From: Brienomyrus brachyistius | Taxonomy: Eukaryota; Chordata; Actinopteri; Osteoglossiformes; Mormyridae | Length of the DNA: 64,000 bases | Reading direction: 5' to 3' | Assembly (NCBI RefSeq): GCF_023856365.1 | Contig: NC_064551.1 | Coordinates: forward strand, 3,490,501-3,554,500 | In this document: one piece after another, positions 1-13,300 of the stretch | Numbering within the stretch: the first letter of the stretch is position 1 | Layout of the letters: the number at the start of each line of letters is the position of its first letter | Made by a program: the position numbers and the translations under genes | Notes under the pieces: generated by a model | Told to the model about the DNA's origin: nothing | The model's database searches: none | The model's input: only the letters and a program-made list of their open reading frames with translations

Positions 1-1012
1 AGCAGACGCACTGCTTGAGCTCAGTAGAATTATCATGAAGACAGTATGGAAAGCGGTGGCTTGAGAGAGATTCCATTAATTTTGTTCCTTTGCTGAGGCA
101 AGGGGCCCAAGTACAGGAAAGTCCAAAATCAGGAACAGCTTGTAAATCTGTTACAGTACATGTGGCAAGTGTTTTCAGGTTTTTTGGTTATACTGTAAAT
201 TTATCCGTGTGACTGTCCTTGTGCTGGAAAAGGCTACCACCAATGTTCTAGTCTAAAACTTCCTTTTAGCAGAGATAATCCATCTATTCCCTATTTGCAT
301 GAAATCAAATGTTGTTGGTAGACGTTAAGCCTGGGAGATATGTGCTATAGTTTGCTGACTGTGGGCTAAAAACAACATCGGGATTATGTTGAGCAAACAG
401 CCCCAGGACACTATCAATGGCAATATTCAAAGAGCTGTTTGAATAGATGGTCATTATAAGACTACTTGACCCAAAAAAGCACTTTTATAAGAACAGCAGC
501 ACCAAAACAAGGCCCAGCAATGCACCATTGTAGACCTTGATGAAAATTACCATGTGCCTAACTGTGAAGTTGATTCAGTCTAATTTAAAGTTATTACTCT
601 CAGAGACTATTCAGCATGACTTGTGATTTATTTAAAAAGTCTGGTTGTTAGCCCTTAATTTACAAAGCAAATCATTTTATGAATATTTATAGATATTCAG
701 CTTATCCAGAATAGTTCTGCCAGTTGCTGACTTATTTTGACTGTTGTGAAAAGACGTTTGAATTTTAGTTTCTGTTAAGTTTTCATGATCGAGAGACCTT
801 CCGGGCTTCGTGTAATTACTGCTGTTACTAACCCGCCCATGTTCAGAATTTGCCTCAGGATTTGGATCCATTAGATAATGGAGATTGTGGAGGACTAAGT
901 GATATTCTGAACAGTGTGCAACCTAACTACCCGCACTGTCACGATAACAGATACTTGAGACAATTTTACTTGTTATTAAGGCATCTTTAATTCCAGTGAA
1001 ATGTAGTGGTAT
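1..1012. other. Unique AT-rich noncoding DNA
   Basis: No recognisable exon, repeat or RNA gene. The only open frame of note (677-871, minus, 64 codons) has no family motif and is chance length for this composition. Confidence 0.6.
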
Positions 1013-1217
1013 ATTGCATTTGCCTATATAGCCGATGCTTTTATCCAAAGCGAAGGATGATAAGGAAGGAGGGTCAGCCAGTCCCTGGAGCAATTGGGTT
1101 TAAGGGCCCTGCTCAAGGGCCCAACGGTGACGTCACTCTGCCGACCACAGGATTTGAAATGGCAACCTACTGATCATGGGTACAGCATCATCGCCCACAG
1201 AGCCATACACCGCCCTT
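1013..1217 (-). mobile_element. tRNA-derived SINE, degraded copy, minus orientation
   Basis: Read on the minus strand this begins with a tRNA-like head. A B-box-like 'TTTCAAATCC' lies near 1150. The body then shows the cue 'GGGCCCTTGAGCAGGGCCC' and ends in the tail word 'TTTGGATAAAAGC' near 1040-1052. The same head-body order occurs at 28150-28336, which supports one dispersed family. The A box is diverged and carries an extra segment (about 1165-1195), so this copy looks old. The family name cannot be settled here; heads and tails of this kind are common across teleosts. Confidence 0.75.
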
Positions 1218-2340
1218 AACTGCTATTTCCTCAAGGTATTTTTTTCAACAAGCCTCCCTCTGTTCTCTAACGAACCAACAGGAATATTGTGAAGGTGACT
1301 GACCACCAAGTAACCGTTCTTCCATTATGTTGTAGCTCTCTGCCAAATTACCTATATGGATAAACTGAGTCAGCCAGGAATCACATAGTTGTGGGAGTTT
1401 AACCGGTAGAAAAGGAGCTAGGCGGGCTGGAATGTGGATGTCAGATATAAGCGACACAGCAAGGTCTTTGCCAGTGAGCAGCTAAGCAGCCATTTGATAC
1501 CTGAGTTTCATATCCCCATGTGTCAGAGATTTTGGCGTAGCTTGTGAGTTCGCCCTTTGGCTTTTCAACCAGTCCGTTTGTAACTGAACCAACCAGCCTG
1601 AGACAGCGGTGTGCGATGTTAAAACAGTCCTGCACTGAGGCGAAAAGGGATTACTATATATTTTCAATACCCCACTCGCTGTGACCCACACATAAGTATA
1701 ATTCTGCCGATCCACTTTCTCTCCATCGCTTCCCTTTTATATTCATGAGGTAGGGTCAAAGGTCGTGGGGATATTTTCGCTTTTTTTTTCTGCTTCATCC
1801 AGCGCCGGAATGCATTGCTTGGATTACAGTTGCCCCGCTGCATGCTGGATCACAGAAAAACATAGTAGCTAAGGAAGGATTTGAAAGGCTTTAACAGAAG
1901 CAGCAGGGAGCTCAGCACTTGGGATGAATGGCACAGGACCCTCTTCAAATCTCATGCCCCTCCCCACCTCTAACTGGCATGGGAACCCGATAGCGACCAT
2001 TGTCTGTGGCTTCCCAGCAGACACACACGTGCGCTTCTGTGCGAGGCGAACCTCTGCTGCCTAAGTGCGTTGTCTAAGTGCGTTGTTTTCGCTGTGAGCC
2101 ATAGGGAAGTGAATAGCGAGCAACACAGACAATGGGGAAATCGGATATTCCTCTATATGAGTCCCCCGTTTTTTATTTATTTTGTGTCCTTGTGCGATTG
2201 AGAGGAGCTGCTTCCCTTTTCTACCGTAATTGCTGGTCTCCCGTCCACTTTCCAGATCAGACTCTCTGTTTTGTTCTGTGCTCTTTGTCTCTTCCCCCTG
2301 CACCCCACCCCTCCAGCTCTGGGGCACTGGGGAATATCTC
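1218..2340. other. Unique noncoding DNA
   Basis: Short overlapping frames on the minus strand at 1245-1715 and 2061-2327 lack protein-family motifs. No promoter or exon is recognisable. The only internal structure seen is the 13-bp tandem duplication listed separately. Confidence 0.55.
2061..2086. repeat. Exact 13-bp tandem duplication
   Basis: The 13-mer CTAAGTGCGTTGT occurs twice back to back with no mismatch, so the duplication is recent. A 13-bp step would shift a reading frame, and no coding function is implied. Confidence 0.9.
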
Positions 2341-2367
2341 CGTCTGCTGGTTTTTTTTTTCTCTTCT

Positions 2368-2660
2368 GGGTGGGGGTTGGGGTGATGGGACAGTGTGGGG
2401 GGGGGGGGCGGCGGGTCGAATCTTGGCTAACACAGATGTGGGCTCAGCACATACCCATAATCCAACCCATTTCCGGCTTTGTCCCACGGAAGAAGTGTGG
2501 CAAGGTCCTCCTGGTCCATTGTCACCGTAGTCTTTGACTGAGAGTGGGGGAGGGGTATTCTAAGGCTCAGGGGTTTGTGTTCCACATACAGCCATGTAGC
2601 TTCTCATTGCCTGGGGGGGGGGGGGGTGAAGGTGAGTCTGTCGCTGCAGTGGGGGCTGGG
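2368..2660 (+). repeat. G-rich block with 12-G and 14-G runs, quadruplex-prone
   Basis: The plus strand carries several runs of three or more Gs at 2368-2395, then 12 consecutive Gs (2397-2408) and 14 consecutive Gs (2613-2626), followed by further G5/G6 tracts to about 2663. Four or more G-tracts with short loops fit the G-quadruplex rule. Open frames crossing the block are low-complexity artefacts. Confidence 0.8.
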
Positions 2661-3651
2661 GGGTTGATCTCAGTGGTGAACATACAAGGGCCCTGTTTTA
2701 GGACCTGTCATCCAGCAGGAGCACCGCCTACACCCATCCAAACACCAGCAGGCACCAGGATCTATCCATGACACAGAATCCAAGAGCATCCAAAAATGCT
2801 TTTTACGGGCAGAATGAACTTCAAGTCACCAAATTCCTGTATGCCACATGAAGGGGATGTGAGTGACTGCGCCTGGTGTGTCCAGTTCAAATCTGTGAAT
2901 GCAAATTTATTTTTGAAAGATGCAAGTTGTGCATGGATTCAGCCCGGTGGCGTGGTGAGATATGTCAGCCACAGGAAGGCGTGCCGGAGCAATAAGGTCC
3001 CAAGGTGCGAAAAACAAAATGGGAATCTTACGCTTAAAGACACAATCCGCCTCTGCTATATGCCCTTCGCTTCATGACATCGTAGCTGGAAATGACTGGT
3101 AAGCACACGTGCGTGTGTGTTTATGCACATGCGTGGGTGTGTCTGTTACAGCTGGAAGTAATCTGGCCCGGATTCCGGAACCTGTCCTCTGAGGTGGGGC
3201 TCAATATGGCTGAAATCGACGCTCCTGCCATTTGCCAGATGCTTTCATACATAGAAGTGTGTACTGCACCTTCAAGGATATTAAACAAATCACAGGTATA
3301 AGATGCCTAAAATGCATGATCAAAAATAAATAGTAGTACAGTTTTTAGTAAAAATGGCCAATAATAATAAGAATTGGGACACTTAGAGATGAGCGTTCAC
3401 ATTGTGTGCAAAATCGGCAGTCAAATGAAACCTTTAAAGCTATTAATCTGCATAGTAAGTACATATTTCTCAGAAAGAAAATGCAATTTAACATTATAAC
3501 ACGTGCTTAAGAGTGAAACAATAAAAACAAGAATTTCTCCTATAAACCAAAAAGTTAGGCTGCTAATGTTTGTTGGATGGTTCCCAAACGTCTCCTCAGG
3601 GGCACCTCAGCCATTCCATGTATCTGTTAAATTTTACTACCAGCTTAACTT

Positions 3652-3676
3652 AGTTAAATAACGAAGTTATTTAACT
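3652..3676. repeat. Perfect 11-bp inverted repeat with 3-bp spacer
   Basis: AGTTAAATAAC and its exact reverse complement GTTATTTAACT are separated by GAA. It is too short and AT-rich to assign a role. It could be a chance hairpin in AT-rich DNA. Confidence 0.8.
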
Positions 3677-4189
3677 TTTTGATTAGCCAAATATGGTGTG
3701 CTAGTGGACGAAAAAATGCACAGGTGTATTGGATGGTTGCTGCAAGTGCTGGCCTGGTAAATTTTTTAAATGGTTAGACTGATACACTTTGATACAGTAT
3801 CATGTGTCATAGTATTATGGTTTGAATACATACATGAAGATAATTTTACATCATTTTCTTTGACTGTCTTTTGTACTGTGTTGTATCTAGACAAAGGGTA
3901 GAGTTAGGGCTACGCAAATAGGGAAACATTTTGTGCAGCTACGTTGACATGTTGCTACTAAAAACACAATGCCATATAAAGCATGAAAACATATAAACAA
4001 AGTGATGTTTATTTAACAGAGGTCAGGCAAATTCCGGGTTTTTGGGCTAAAGTTGGCATTGGTGCTGGGCCAAAGCTGGACTGTTTACTAGTGGTCTAGA
4101 CCCTCGGAAGAGGAGCGGTTGACGGAAAGTAGGCCGTTCTATGAGACAGACCGTTGTTCGTGCTCCATGCTGACAGGAATTTTGTCTGT

Positions 4190-4345
4190 GGAGATCGCTG
4201 CCTCAGCAGCGGGATGGCCACAGGCCGACAGACGCGAGCCTTTCGCGGTGTCATCGCTTTGGCCCCAGTTCCGGGCTCGCGCGGGAACAGCCCCAGCATC
4301 GGCCTGGGCCGGGCCGGGATGGGCGGCCAGGCAGGAGGAATCGTT
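4190..4345. other. Local CpG-rich patch
   Basis: This segment is clearly richer in G+C and in CpG than its flanks. Three plus-strand CpG clusters lie within about 150 bp. It is too short for a classical CpG island and no initiator, TATA box or open first exon is evident. It could be a weak regulatory element or a decayed repeat. Confidence 0.35.
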
Positions 4346-6896
4346 TTATTATGCGGAACATCCTACTTTCTGAAAAAGCATTTTAATTCAAATCTACTAA
4401 TTCCGTTTCGGTGATTTTGTGTCAGTTCACCTTATACAGCTTACAGTGAAACGTGGTCCTGCGAGATACTGTTTTCAGTACATAAGGGTGAAAAACCGGG
4501 GTAGCTTTATTAAAAAATAATACGACACTGAGGTGACACAAATACGAGGGCATGTCAGCAGCTGGTTTAGGGAACGTGGGCAGGAATTCCAGTACCAGAG
4601 GTGGCTAACATGAAGTGACTGTAAAGGTGTATAGATGCAAAACGCGACTACTCTTCTGTATCTTCCACAGGAACATTGCCTGATACCAAAGGTCATGTTC
4701 CCAGAATTCAGTCAGCTTTTTGTAGGTGTCAGAACAAGATGTAACTCAGCATCAGTGACCATATTCCCTGCAGCCTTTGGAGGCTTTCTGCCTATTGGGC
4801 TGAATCTACACAACGTGGATTCGGTTCCGTGGGCGGATGCCAACATGGCTGTGCTCCGTGTGCACAGGCCCGTGTCCGGCCTCAGGCTCTCTGGCTGGGA
4901 CTCTGACACTCAGGCTCTGATACGTCCACACACACACTCTCTCTCCCGCCCTTATCGTAATGCTGTACCACCTGTTTATGTGAATTCAGTGTTTGCCTTC
5001 GCTAGTCCATCGTACAAGTGAAGATTGCATCAAAATGAAGGGCATATCTGTCCCCGCGTTACATTGCTTTGCCACCATGCGGTGCCTGAGCGATTGCAGA
5101 CGTTGCTACACATTCAGAATGATGCTCAGTTTGCCGTGAGGCTGTAATATCCTTGGCAGTCAGTGAGGAGACTGGCATTGCTAAAAGGTGCACAAACAAG
5201 CAGGTAGCTGGGAGCCACCTTGCTCAATTAGAGAAGCTGAAATACAGTTCAGAGTTCTGACTTATTTCAGTTGAGCATTTCTAAAAGGCTTGAATATATG
5301 TTCCACATGAAGCACACTCTGTCAGGACAGAATGGTAGCTGTCTCCTTATCAGTGCCAGCTGCCACACTGGGGTATCGAATATGGATAAGTGACAGGCAT
5401 TTATTTATGGAAGTGTTTGCAGCTCCTGACGGATTCCCTGCTTCAGGGCTTATATCCCGTGTTCTCCACCTCGCTTCCCACATTGGTGATTGACACCCCC
5501 CACGACCCCTGACCCCTTCCCCCCCACACACACTGTGCCTTTTGCTGAGTATTTAATGAGATCAGTACATCGCTTTGCTCAGCATTAACTGTGGCTCTTG
5601 CAAGGTCCATGGTCCCTTTTCAAAGCTGGCAGATCAAACGCTGTCCTTTCCCAGTTAGGTTTTTTTTTTTTAAAACCGAAGTGTGCTTGGCGTTTATGAG
5701 CCACTGCAGATGTGTGCTAGCGCCACTTGTAGTGCCGTACCTGCGGGCAGCAGTGGGCATTAATACAGCCCGCATTTCCTGTACTTGTCTCCTGCTATTC
5801 ACTTATTAACGGCGAACACATGTGAAGGACCATTGACCTCAGACCCCCGTAAATAGACTTGCTGGCTCTTGCGGGAGCGAATGTAGGATTTGGGTCTAGA
5901 ATTTGCAGCCGCTGTGATCATAGATGTTGTTCTGGCTCTGCTATTCCTCTTCCTTCCACCCACTGTCACTCTCCAAACCCGAGGCTGCCTCCTCTGCATT
6001 TTCGACATCAGGGAGGCGTCTAGATAGTCCTTTCGCTCCGCTACAGGCCAGAGTAATGTCATTTCGATCTACTTTTATTTTGCATTTTTGTCTTGAACCA
6101 GTGGTAGCATCCATTCCCGTAAAGATATCTATGGAATAGGACAGCATTGTTTTCTCAAGGCTGCTGCAGCCGCTTCAATAGCAACGGTGGATATTTGGAA
6201 AAGCATAGATGGAGGAGGGCTTGAGGGCTTGTTTCTGTGAAGCCCAAACGATGACATATAGCAGACAGGCGCACAGTGCTGTCCAGACTCACAGGGGGTG
6301 ACACACAGTGAGCGGGCTGTAGAGGATTGGCTACCTATTGCCTGCAGATAACGCCTTAATAGATAAGTGTTATATGCTGGGGTTTAGCCGAATCTGAGCC
6401 TACATCTCTGCGGAGCTGAGCCCTTGGCCCCACAGTTTAGATATCATCCCAGGATCATCTTCGCAATGGGGCTGTCATGACTGTTTGAATCCATGCCTGG
6501 CGTCAGAGATGGTAATGAGGGTATTCCCAGTTTCATGTATCCACCAAGCAGTCTTGTACCTCTTACCCCTCGTAATTCATTGCATTAAATATTTCTAAGG
6601 CTAAAATGTTTTACCTGCCCCAGAAGAGCTCAACTGACAGCATGAAAGCCCCAGCTGACATCTGCCACGGTGAAATCTGTCCCTATGATACTATAGCTGA
6701 TTCTATATCTCATCGTAAAGTTGAAAAGGAAAAGTGGATCAGTATATGTATCCAGACCTCAATGCAAATAAACTTCTCTGTTTGTACTCCTCCTGTGTAG
6801 AAATATCCCAAAAACCACAAAATAGAGATATAGTAGGGGTGATTCATGCCTCATATTAAATGGTTTTCTTTTCATTTTCGGGAAGTATAAATAACT

Positions 6897-6918
6897 TTTG
6901 TTGTTGTTGTTGTTGTTG
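6897..6918. repeat. (TTG)n microsatellite
   Basis: Seven near-perfect trinucleotide units. Confidence 0.95.
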
Positions 6919-7188
6919 CTTTATCTGTGGTTGCCATGACACCCCTCTCTATAGAGAGACATATGCAGGTGACAGCAAAAAATCATTAGTATCCATTTAA
7001 GGTCCTTTCCATTATAGCTTTTCTTTAGCCATTTTTGTCCAGTTCTCCTAAAGATAGAACTGTTTTTGTCAATTTGTAGAATGATATCATGAACTCCGCT
7101 GGAGCGAGGTCTACACGACAGTGTGTCCCAGTAGCAGATGAGCTCGAAGAGATGAGCTCTCCAGCTTCCCATTTTCGTTTATTCACTT

Positions 7189-7226
7189 TCATGTGATACG
7201 ACAAAAGAGCCTCATGTGATACGACA
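7189..7226. repeat. 15-bp perfect direct repeat
   Basis: TCATGTGATACGACA occurs at 7189-7203 and again at 7212-7226, separated by 8 bp. It could be a local duplication or the footprint of an excised element. The intervening 8 bp show no transposon ends. Confidence 0.85.
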
Positions 7227-7721
7227 CGCAAAGCCGCACATTTTCTGTTTGGCATCACTCGTGAAATTTGTATGAGGTCCCAAACAGAACAATGCAACAA
7301 TGGAACTTAATGTACAAAAAAAACCTGTGATTCCTGTCTCTTGACAACAAAAGCATAACGGCTAAAAAAATCAGGACCCTCATCACTGACACCACTGTGC
7401 TGTAGCTTTGATACACAGTGTGTTTTGATACATTCATTTAATCTTAGTCTGCATATGCAGTACTAAATAACCAGCATTTTCTGCTCACTATTCAGAATGG
7501 GAGGCCTGAGAAAAGGGAAGACTCTTTCTCCAATTGTGGCCGTTAGACAGCTTGGCTTTTTTTGATATTTAACATGCCAGAAGACTCTGCTAAGTGAAGG
7601 AGACTCGCCACAGACCATAAGGCACATTAATAAAAAAAGGATTCCCAGCGATCTCCTCCTTCCGTGAAAGGTGTAATGTAGAGATAGCGCGCTTGATCAT
7701 ATTTTCCATGCATCTTCCAAT

Positions 7722-7815
7722 GTCCTGTCCTGGTTAGGATCATGGGGTACCTCAAGTCTGTCCCAGGCGGCACGGCGCACAAAGCTGGGGTGCACCCTGG
7801 ATGGCATGCCATCCT
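7722..7815 (-). mobile_element. SINE 3'-tail fragment, minus orientation
   Basis: This matches the 3' portion of the full SINE at 29646-29998: the 'ggatgg' region, then the 'gtgcaccctgg' word, then 'gtcccaggcggcac'. On the plus strand the order is tail-to-body, so the element lies on minus. Head and (ATGG)n tail are absent. Confidence 0.7.
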
Positions 7816-8280
7816 ACTTAACAATGAAACCTTTCTTATAGCATTGATGCAAAAGCTTAGCTCCCGCAACAACTGGCCCACCAAGGAATGAGGAATGGTG
7901 AGGGGGTGCTTGCTGCTCTCTGCCCAAATCTGCATGAATGCACGGAGGCCATTGAAGTTCGTCAAACCCCTAAGGTGAACTCAACAGGCGATCCTCAGTC
8001 TTGGGAGGCCAATCCTTCAGAGCAAAGGCAGTGTCACTGTGTGTTCCAGTTATTTCCCATGAAAAAAATCTGTTCAGGTTGGCATGTTTTTTTTTTTCAG
8101 CTGTCATGGTTTAATTAAAAAAAACCTCCTTGCAGCACTTTGTGATCCCTTTTAATCTGGTCTCCTAATTCCCCTGACCATTAAACCTGTGGTTCATGTT
8201 GTGGTGTTAAATCCAATAATCCTCCAGAGGAATACAGTCTTACATTGTGCATCCCCTCTATCAGCCGGTCTGTGCCAATG
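7816..8280. other. Unique noncoding DNA
   Basis: No repeat, exon or RNA gene recognised. An 11-T run lies near 8087-8097. Confidence 0.5.
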
Positions 8281-8385
8281 ACCCTTGGTGGTGGTGGGGG
8301 GGGGGGGCTGGCTTGGACTTCTCCTCAGCTTGACTGGCACCTCCAGAGTGCTTTTGGGGAGGGGGGGGGGGAGGGGGTGGCAGTG
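8281..8385 (+). repeat. Two G-tracts (12 G and 11 G) in a G-rich 100-bp block
   Basis: Runs of Gs at 8296-8307 and 8361-8371 are joined by a pyrimidine-richer spacer, and shorter G-tracts flank the second. The plus strand could form a quadruplex. The overlapping open frames are compositional. Confidence 0.8.
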
Positions 8386-9396
8386 GATGGTATAGGCGGA
8401 GTTTCCCAATTGGTGGTCGTGCTGTGACTGCGCTTGTGTTTGGTGAGGATCTAAGAGATTACGGCTGGCTTGTTTAGGTGCTGCTTGCCAGGCTGGCATG
8501 CTCCCTGCCTCAGCTGTTTCTGGTTGAAGAGATCCACTCGGGTGGCGATGAGAGGAGAGCAGGGGGAGCAGAGGCATGCTGGCAGCCAGTCAGCTGGAAC
8601 CGGGAACGTCTCCACGAGACCACCTCTGAGCACCTGTTGTTTTGATAAGAGCCCTGGTTGTTTAAGTAGCCACTCCCCTACCCCAAATGCTCCGCCCACT
8701 TGCCTAACATCAACAACAGCAGCAAAACCATATCCCACCAAGATATATAGGTATAAGAATAGTATGCTTGAATGACGAAGGGGACCTCTTTCACTTCCCA
8801 ATAACAAATGGTGAGGCATTTTAAGGCCCTTCCACGAACCACGATATCTCAAACATTGAAATATCACGTATCCTGTATTGTTGGCGAACAATTCTTAGGT
8901 TGCGAATGGGTGCAATATTACAGGGGTCAACGCAGCATGGCGGCCCACGTGCATTTCATCTCCATTACCCTGCAGTTAAACTCCAGTCCGCAATCTGTGT
9001 TGACATTTTAGATCCAGCCCATAAGCACCACCTTTTAAATGCGTTAAGGTCACCAGATTGATGTGTCGCAGAGAAGTCAAAGTCGGCTAAGAATATCGAA
9101 TATCAAAAGAAGCACGGATGCCATCACCACACTGTGAATTACAGTCTCTCAGCCAAAAGGTAAGTAAGGTCAGCGCTAGGGCCAAGGCTGGGAGCATTCA
9201 CTCCCAGGTACTGGGCGTCTGGTTACAGGATGCTTGTGAGCGTTTATGGTTAAGCCAATCTGTTTACAACCCGCATTTCCAGCACAGTCTGACTGTAAAA
9301 GAGAATCTGCTAACATCCCCTGTAAAGGGCTGAGCACGTCGGTGTGTGAGTGCGTGTGTGTTTTTCTAATGTATCATGAGCTTACCAGTCAGTTTT

Positions 9397-9410
9397 GTTT
9401 CCATGGTAAC
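9397..9410. promoter_or_regulatory. RFX/X-box-like palindrome
   Basis: GTTTCCATGGTAAC is near-palindromic and fits the GTNRCC-N2-RGYAAC X-box pattern with one mismatch in the left half. It is a motif match only. A site like this can occur by chance in 64 kb. Confidence 0.35.
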
Positions 9411-10119
9411 TGCAAGCGACCCAAACGGAATGCCGTGTGGCTCCGTCTCGCGTCAGGTTCGAACGTAATGGCAGCAAATGCAGTCTGTTGCTTTTTTCTT
9501 AATGGTGTTTCAGCGGAGAGGCGGCAGGACGAGGCGCGTCTCTGTGCTTGGCCCGGAATGCAAGATGACCTTGTGCAAACCGCATGGGACCCATGGACGG
9601 CCAGAAACCTTCACTTTCACTGTAATGACCCTAACATCCTGCAAAGCTGTGAACTCCTAATCCTCTTAAATCAGTTTTTAGATCAGGGCAAACTGGTTTA
9701 ATTGAATAAATAGAGGAAATCCACCGCTGGGGTGATGCTAATTGATTCATCCAAGATACCAACAAGAAAACTGTGAAATTGTATAATTAAACACATTACT
9801 GCATTTTATGAATGCCCACTGTGTGCTTAATGGGCTGGGCACCATGATACTGTAAGCTTCACTTCCATAAAAGCTTTAGAGAGCTATTAAAAGGCAAAGT
9901 TAATGGAGGCAAATAGTTAAGGAGGAGAAAGATCATGCACCCCGTTCTAGCTGCTTAAGCTAGGTGGGGCGCCTACAAAGTGGCCTCTTTCAAAATCAAT
10001 AAATAAATCAAATAAATCTCAGTGGGCAAATGTTCTGCACAATGTAGATTTTTGTTGTGGAGACCATTTTATAATTTTGTTCTCAGTGTGTACAAATGTA
10101 AGGGGGACAAAAATGATCA

Positions 10120-10365
10120 TAAGTCATATGTATACGCAAGTACAAAGAACTCGGGTGCTGGGCGTATGCAGGTTACGCTACTGCACTCCAGGAGTAGCGG
10201 CCAGAAATCGTACGAGGCGGTATTGGCGCACAGAAAAAAAAAACTTGATGTTGCGGACAGGAAACGGGAGCCCAAGGAACACAATTTGGACTTACGGTAT
10301 TCTTCGTTCGTATGTCTGAAAGTTCGTAAGTTGAAAGTTTGTTAGTAGAGGAGCGTCTGTATTTA
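10120..10365. repeat. Possible decayed dispersed repeat
   Basis: The closing part (about 10300-10365) carries repeated 'GTTCGTA / GTAAGTTGAAAG / GAGGAGCGTCTGTA' wording that I associate with fish dispersed elements. No second copy exists in this window, and ends and target duplication are not visible. Confidence 0.3.
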
Positions 10366-13300
10366 CAAATGAAAATTCACCCCATCCAAAATTCATTAAA
10401 AATATCTTACATCTGAACTGAGGATTTGTTTGACACTGTTCGTTGGCTGCCACGCGGAATACCATAACCTAAGGCACACTATTTAACAAAGTGGATTGTG
10501 TTACACTTTATTAGTAACATTTTATTTCCTGCTGCATGTGATATGTTATGTCTGTTGCATGACGTGTAGTTTTTACAAACACACCTGGTAAACTGGTCAT
10601 GCTTCTAATGCCTCCTGTATTACCAGAATGGACAGTGGTAGCATTTTGCTGCTAGGCTGCACTACGTTCTTTTGATTGACTGACCGTAATCCATGCTTAC
10701 TGCTCGTGCAGAGGAGGCCCACGGGAGCTTCTCCTCGCTCGGCAGCATGCTTTCTGGTTTTAGTCACATGTGCACGCGTGTATTTTGGGCCGACGTTACA
10801 TAAGACAGAAAGAAAAGGCAAAAGGAGGCCTGAAAGCTGGTGGCATCGGGAGGCTTTCGTCGGATTTTCTGTTGTCGCAGATAGATTAGCACGGCACCGC
10901 AGAGCTGAGTGTAGCCAGCTTATTCCACACTAGAGTTTATGGGTCAAGAGCTTGGAGAGCTTCTCTTTTGCTCATTTAACATCTGTTTCTGTCTGGCAGG
11001 CCAAGCACCTCTTTATTCTGTACAATATCCTGTCTGCTGAAAAGCTTTACAGTCTGTTTGAGGACATGGCATTCACAGTGTTTGTACTTCCAGGGAGTGG
11101 CTGATAGAGGGACAATGAATATGCAACGTTTTGGCAAGAAGGCTGCTCTTAGCGTGCTCGGCTCTTCAGCGATTCTTGCCATCACTATGAAGCCTTTTGT
11201 GGTTGTTCATTATCAGAATCCGGGCTGCAGGTTCAACCAATTACCTTAACAGAGTGACTGTGCTCTCTTCCCCTACAATAATCACAATGCAAGAAAGATG
11301 CAGCCGAAGATGTTCAAATTTAAACCAACAAGCTACATTTTGTGCTCTGGATTGATCAATGTGGAGTTGCCAGAGAAGTGAGGAGAGCTTTCGTGACAAA
11401 TTGTGAAATTTAAGTTGAAGCTCATGTCACCTTGTTTACGCTGGTGCGATCGCAATTGTGTCACAGTATCTTATGCCTGGCGTGAATTATGTACTTCAGG
11501 TTTTGTAGCATGAATCATAGTATAGTATGAATGCTTGGGAAAATATGAGCAGTGTAATTGTGTAATTCCACTCATTCCATTCATTTCGCCCATGGCCAAG
11601 AAGGCTGATTAAGTCTTAACCTGTCGTTGCTCAGTCACCCCTGAGCCAGCTGGTGGAGCTTAATATTTGGCTGTACTCTTGTCATTTATTTCACCATCGT
11701 CACAGCTGGGTTTACTATACAGCTCTGAACAGACGTCTCAGCCAAACACCACAGCCTGCTGCCCGTTGCTCGGCAAAACATGAAGCCCATCGTGATCAAT
11801 GACACACTGACAAACAGAGGCCTATTCCTTTTCCTCAGGAATAGAATTACAACCCTTTCACTACCAGTCCAGGCATATTGTTCCCTGCTTGTATATTCAA
11901 CCAAATGGATTATGTCGAGCAATACTGCCATTTTGATGTGTTTGGCTGTTTTCAATCCTTTTACTTGGCCTTATTCGGCATCCATGCTATAATAGAATGT
12001 GAGATACTCATTTCTGTCACATCCATTGTACTCTGAGAAATTCAGCTTCGCAACACTCACTTCGAGGCACATTGAAGGGCTCACTGAACCTCAAGGGACA
12101 CATCTAATCCTACAAAGTGTCCTTTAATGGATTCCATAAATGGCTTCTGGGTGAGGGCTGGTTTGAGCTGATCGGATGCTTTTTGATATTCCAAACAGTT
12201 ACATTAAAATAAACATGTTTGGATGGAGCACCTCTACATATGAGTTTGGCTGTCACACACTTAAAATTAAGGATTGACATAAATCCAAACAGTACACAGG
12301 AGATGAGAATCAAACACAGAATTCCAAAAAACTGAGTAAGGGCTGGAATTTAAATGACTCGAGCATGGAGATAACCTAGGAAAATCTTTGGGTCAACCCC
12401 GTACTTCCTCACAGAAACATAAATAATGAATACAAGGCCCTGTGAAGATTAAACATAATTTCAAACCAGGCACGGAAATGGAGGACATAAATTATAGTTC
12501 ATGCAAAATGAAAGAATTCCCTGTGATTAGCCTTTTATCTTTGGAAGATTGCGTTGGGTTTTCTCAACTAAAAGGTAGTGAAAGACGGATAGCAGGAGGC
12601 AGCCTGAGAGATTCTCATTGCACCAACCAGACGAAGCACATTTCCTCATCTTACCACATAGTAAAAACAGCTATTGTTGGTTGTAAAGCCTTGTAAAGGA
12701 TATTGCTAACCCAGATTGACTGACTTGGCCTCTTATTTTTACTGAAGCATTTTGGAAATCCTCAGCTGACCCACCATGGAAAGCTCATGTATTCTCCAGC
12801 TGGAGAAAGTCCCCTCCCCCAAGGTGGGGCTACATAACGGTTTTATAGTAAGATGTAATGATAGTTAATGGTTGAGTAATTTGAAGTTGTTAGTGCTCCA
12901 GGCCACAAAGCTACCCCAGTATGTCCATGTTAGGTACATTTGTGTAGAATTTCCTTGTATCAGAAGTTTAGGTGACGTAAGCAGATATTGCTTTGAATTT
13001 TTTGAATTCCTTTAATGGTACCACTAGTTTCCATAGAGTGTAAGAAGTGTGTGGAAATCGAGATGGTCTATTACGTTATTTACACCGAGTGGACTACATG
13101 AGCTAAACTAGCGTCATCTTTAGCTGTTGTGCAGTTTTCTTCATTCTGGCTCCTGAAATATGGCTGAGCTGACATGGCAGAGAGAGAAGTCTTTTTGTAG
13201 ACCTACAATTCAATGGTACGGCTGCATAGGATACGTGTGCAGCCCATAGTTAGGCTGCAGGTGGCTTGAGTACTAACATGACAGGAATTTGGTGAGGAAG

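Larger units (their letters stand above)
2700..7721. other. Long unique noncoding stretch
   Basis: About 5 kb with no recognised transposon or exon. It contains a small inverted repeat (3652-3676), a CpG-rich patch (about 4190-4345), a 12-T run at 5660-5671, a (TTG)n microsatellite (6897-6918) and a 15-bp direct repeat (7189-7226). The open frames, up to 128 codons at 4635-5021, show no domain signature. Confidence 0.55.
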
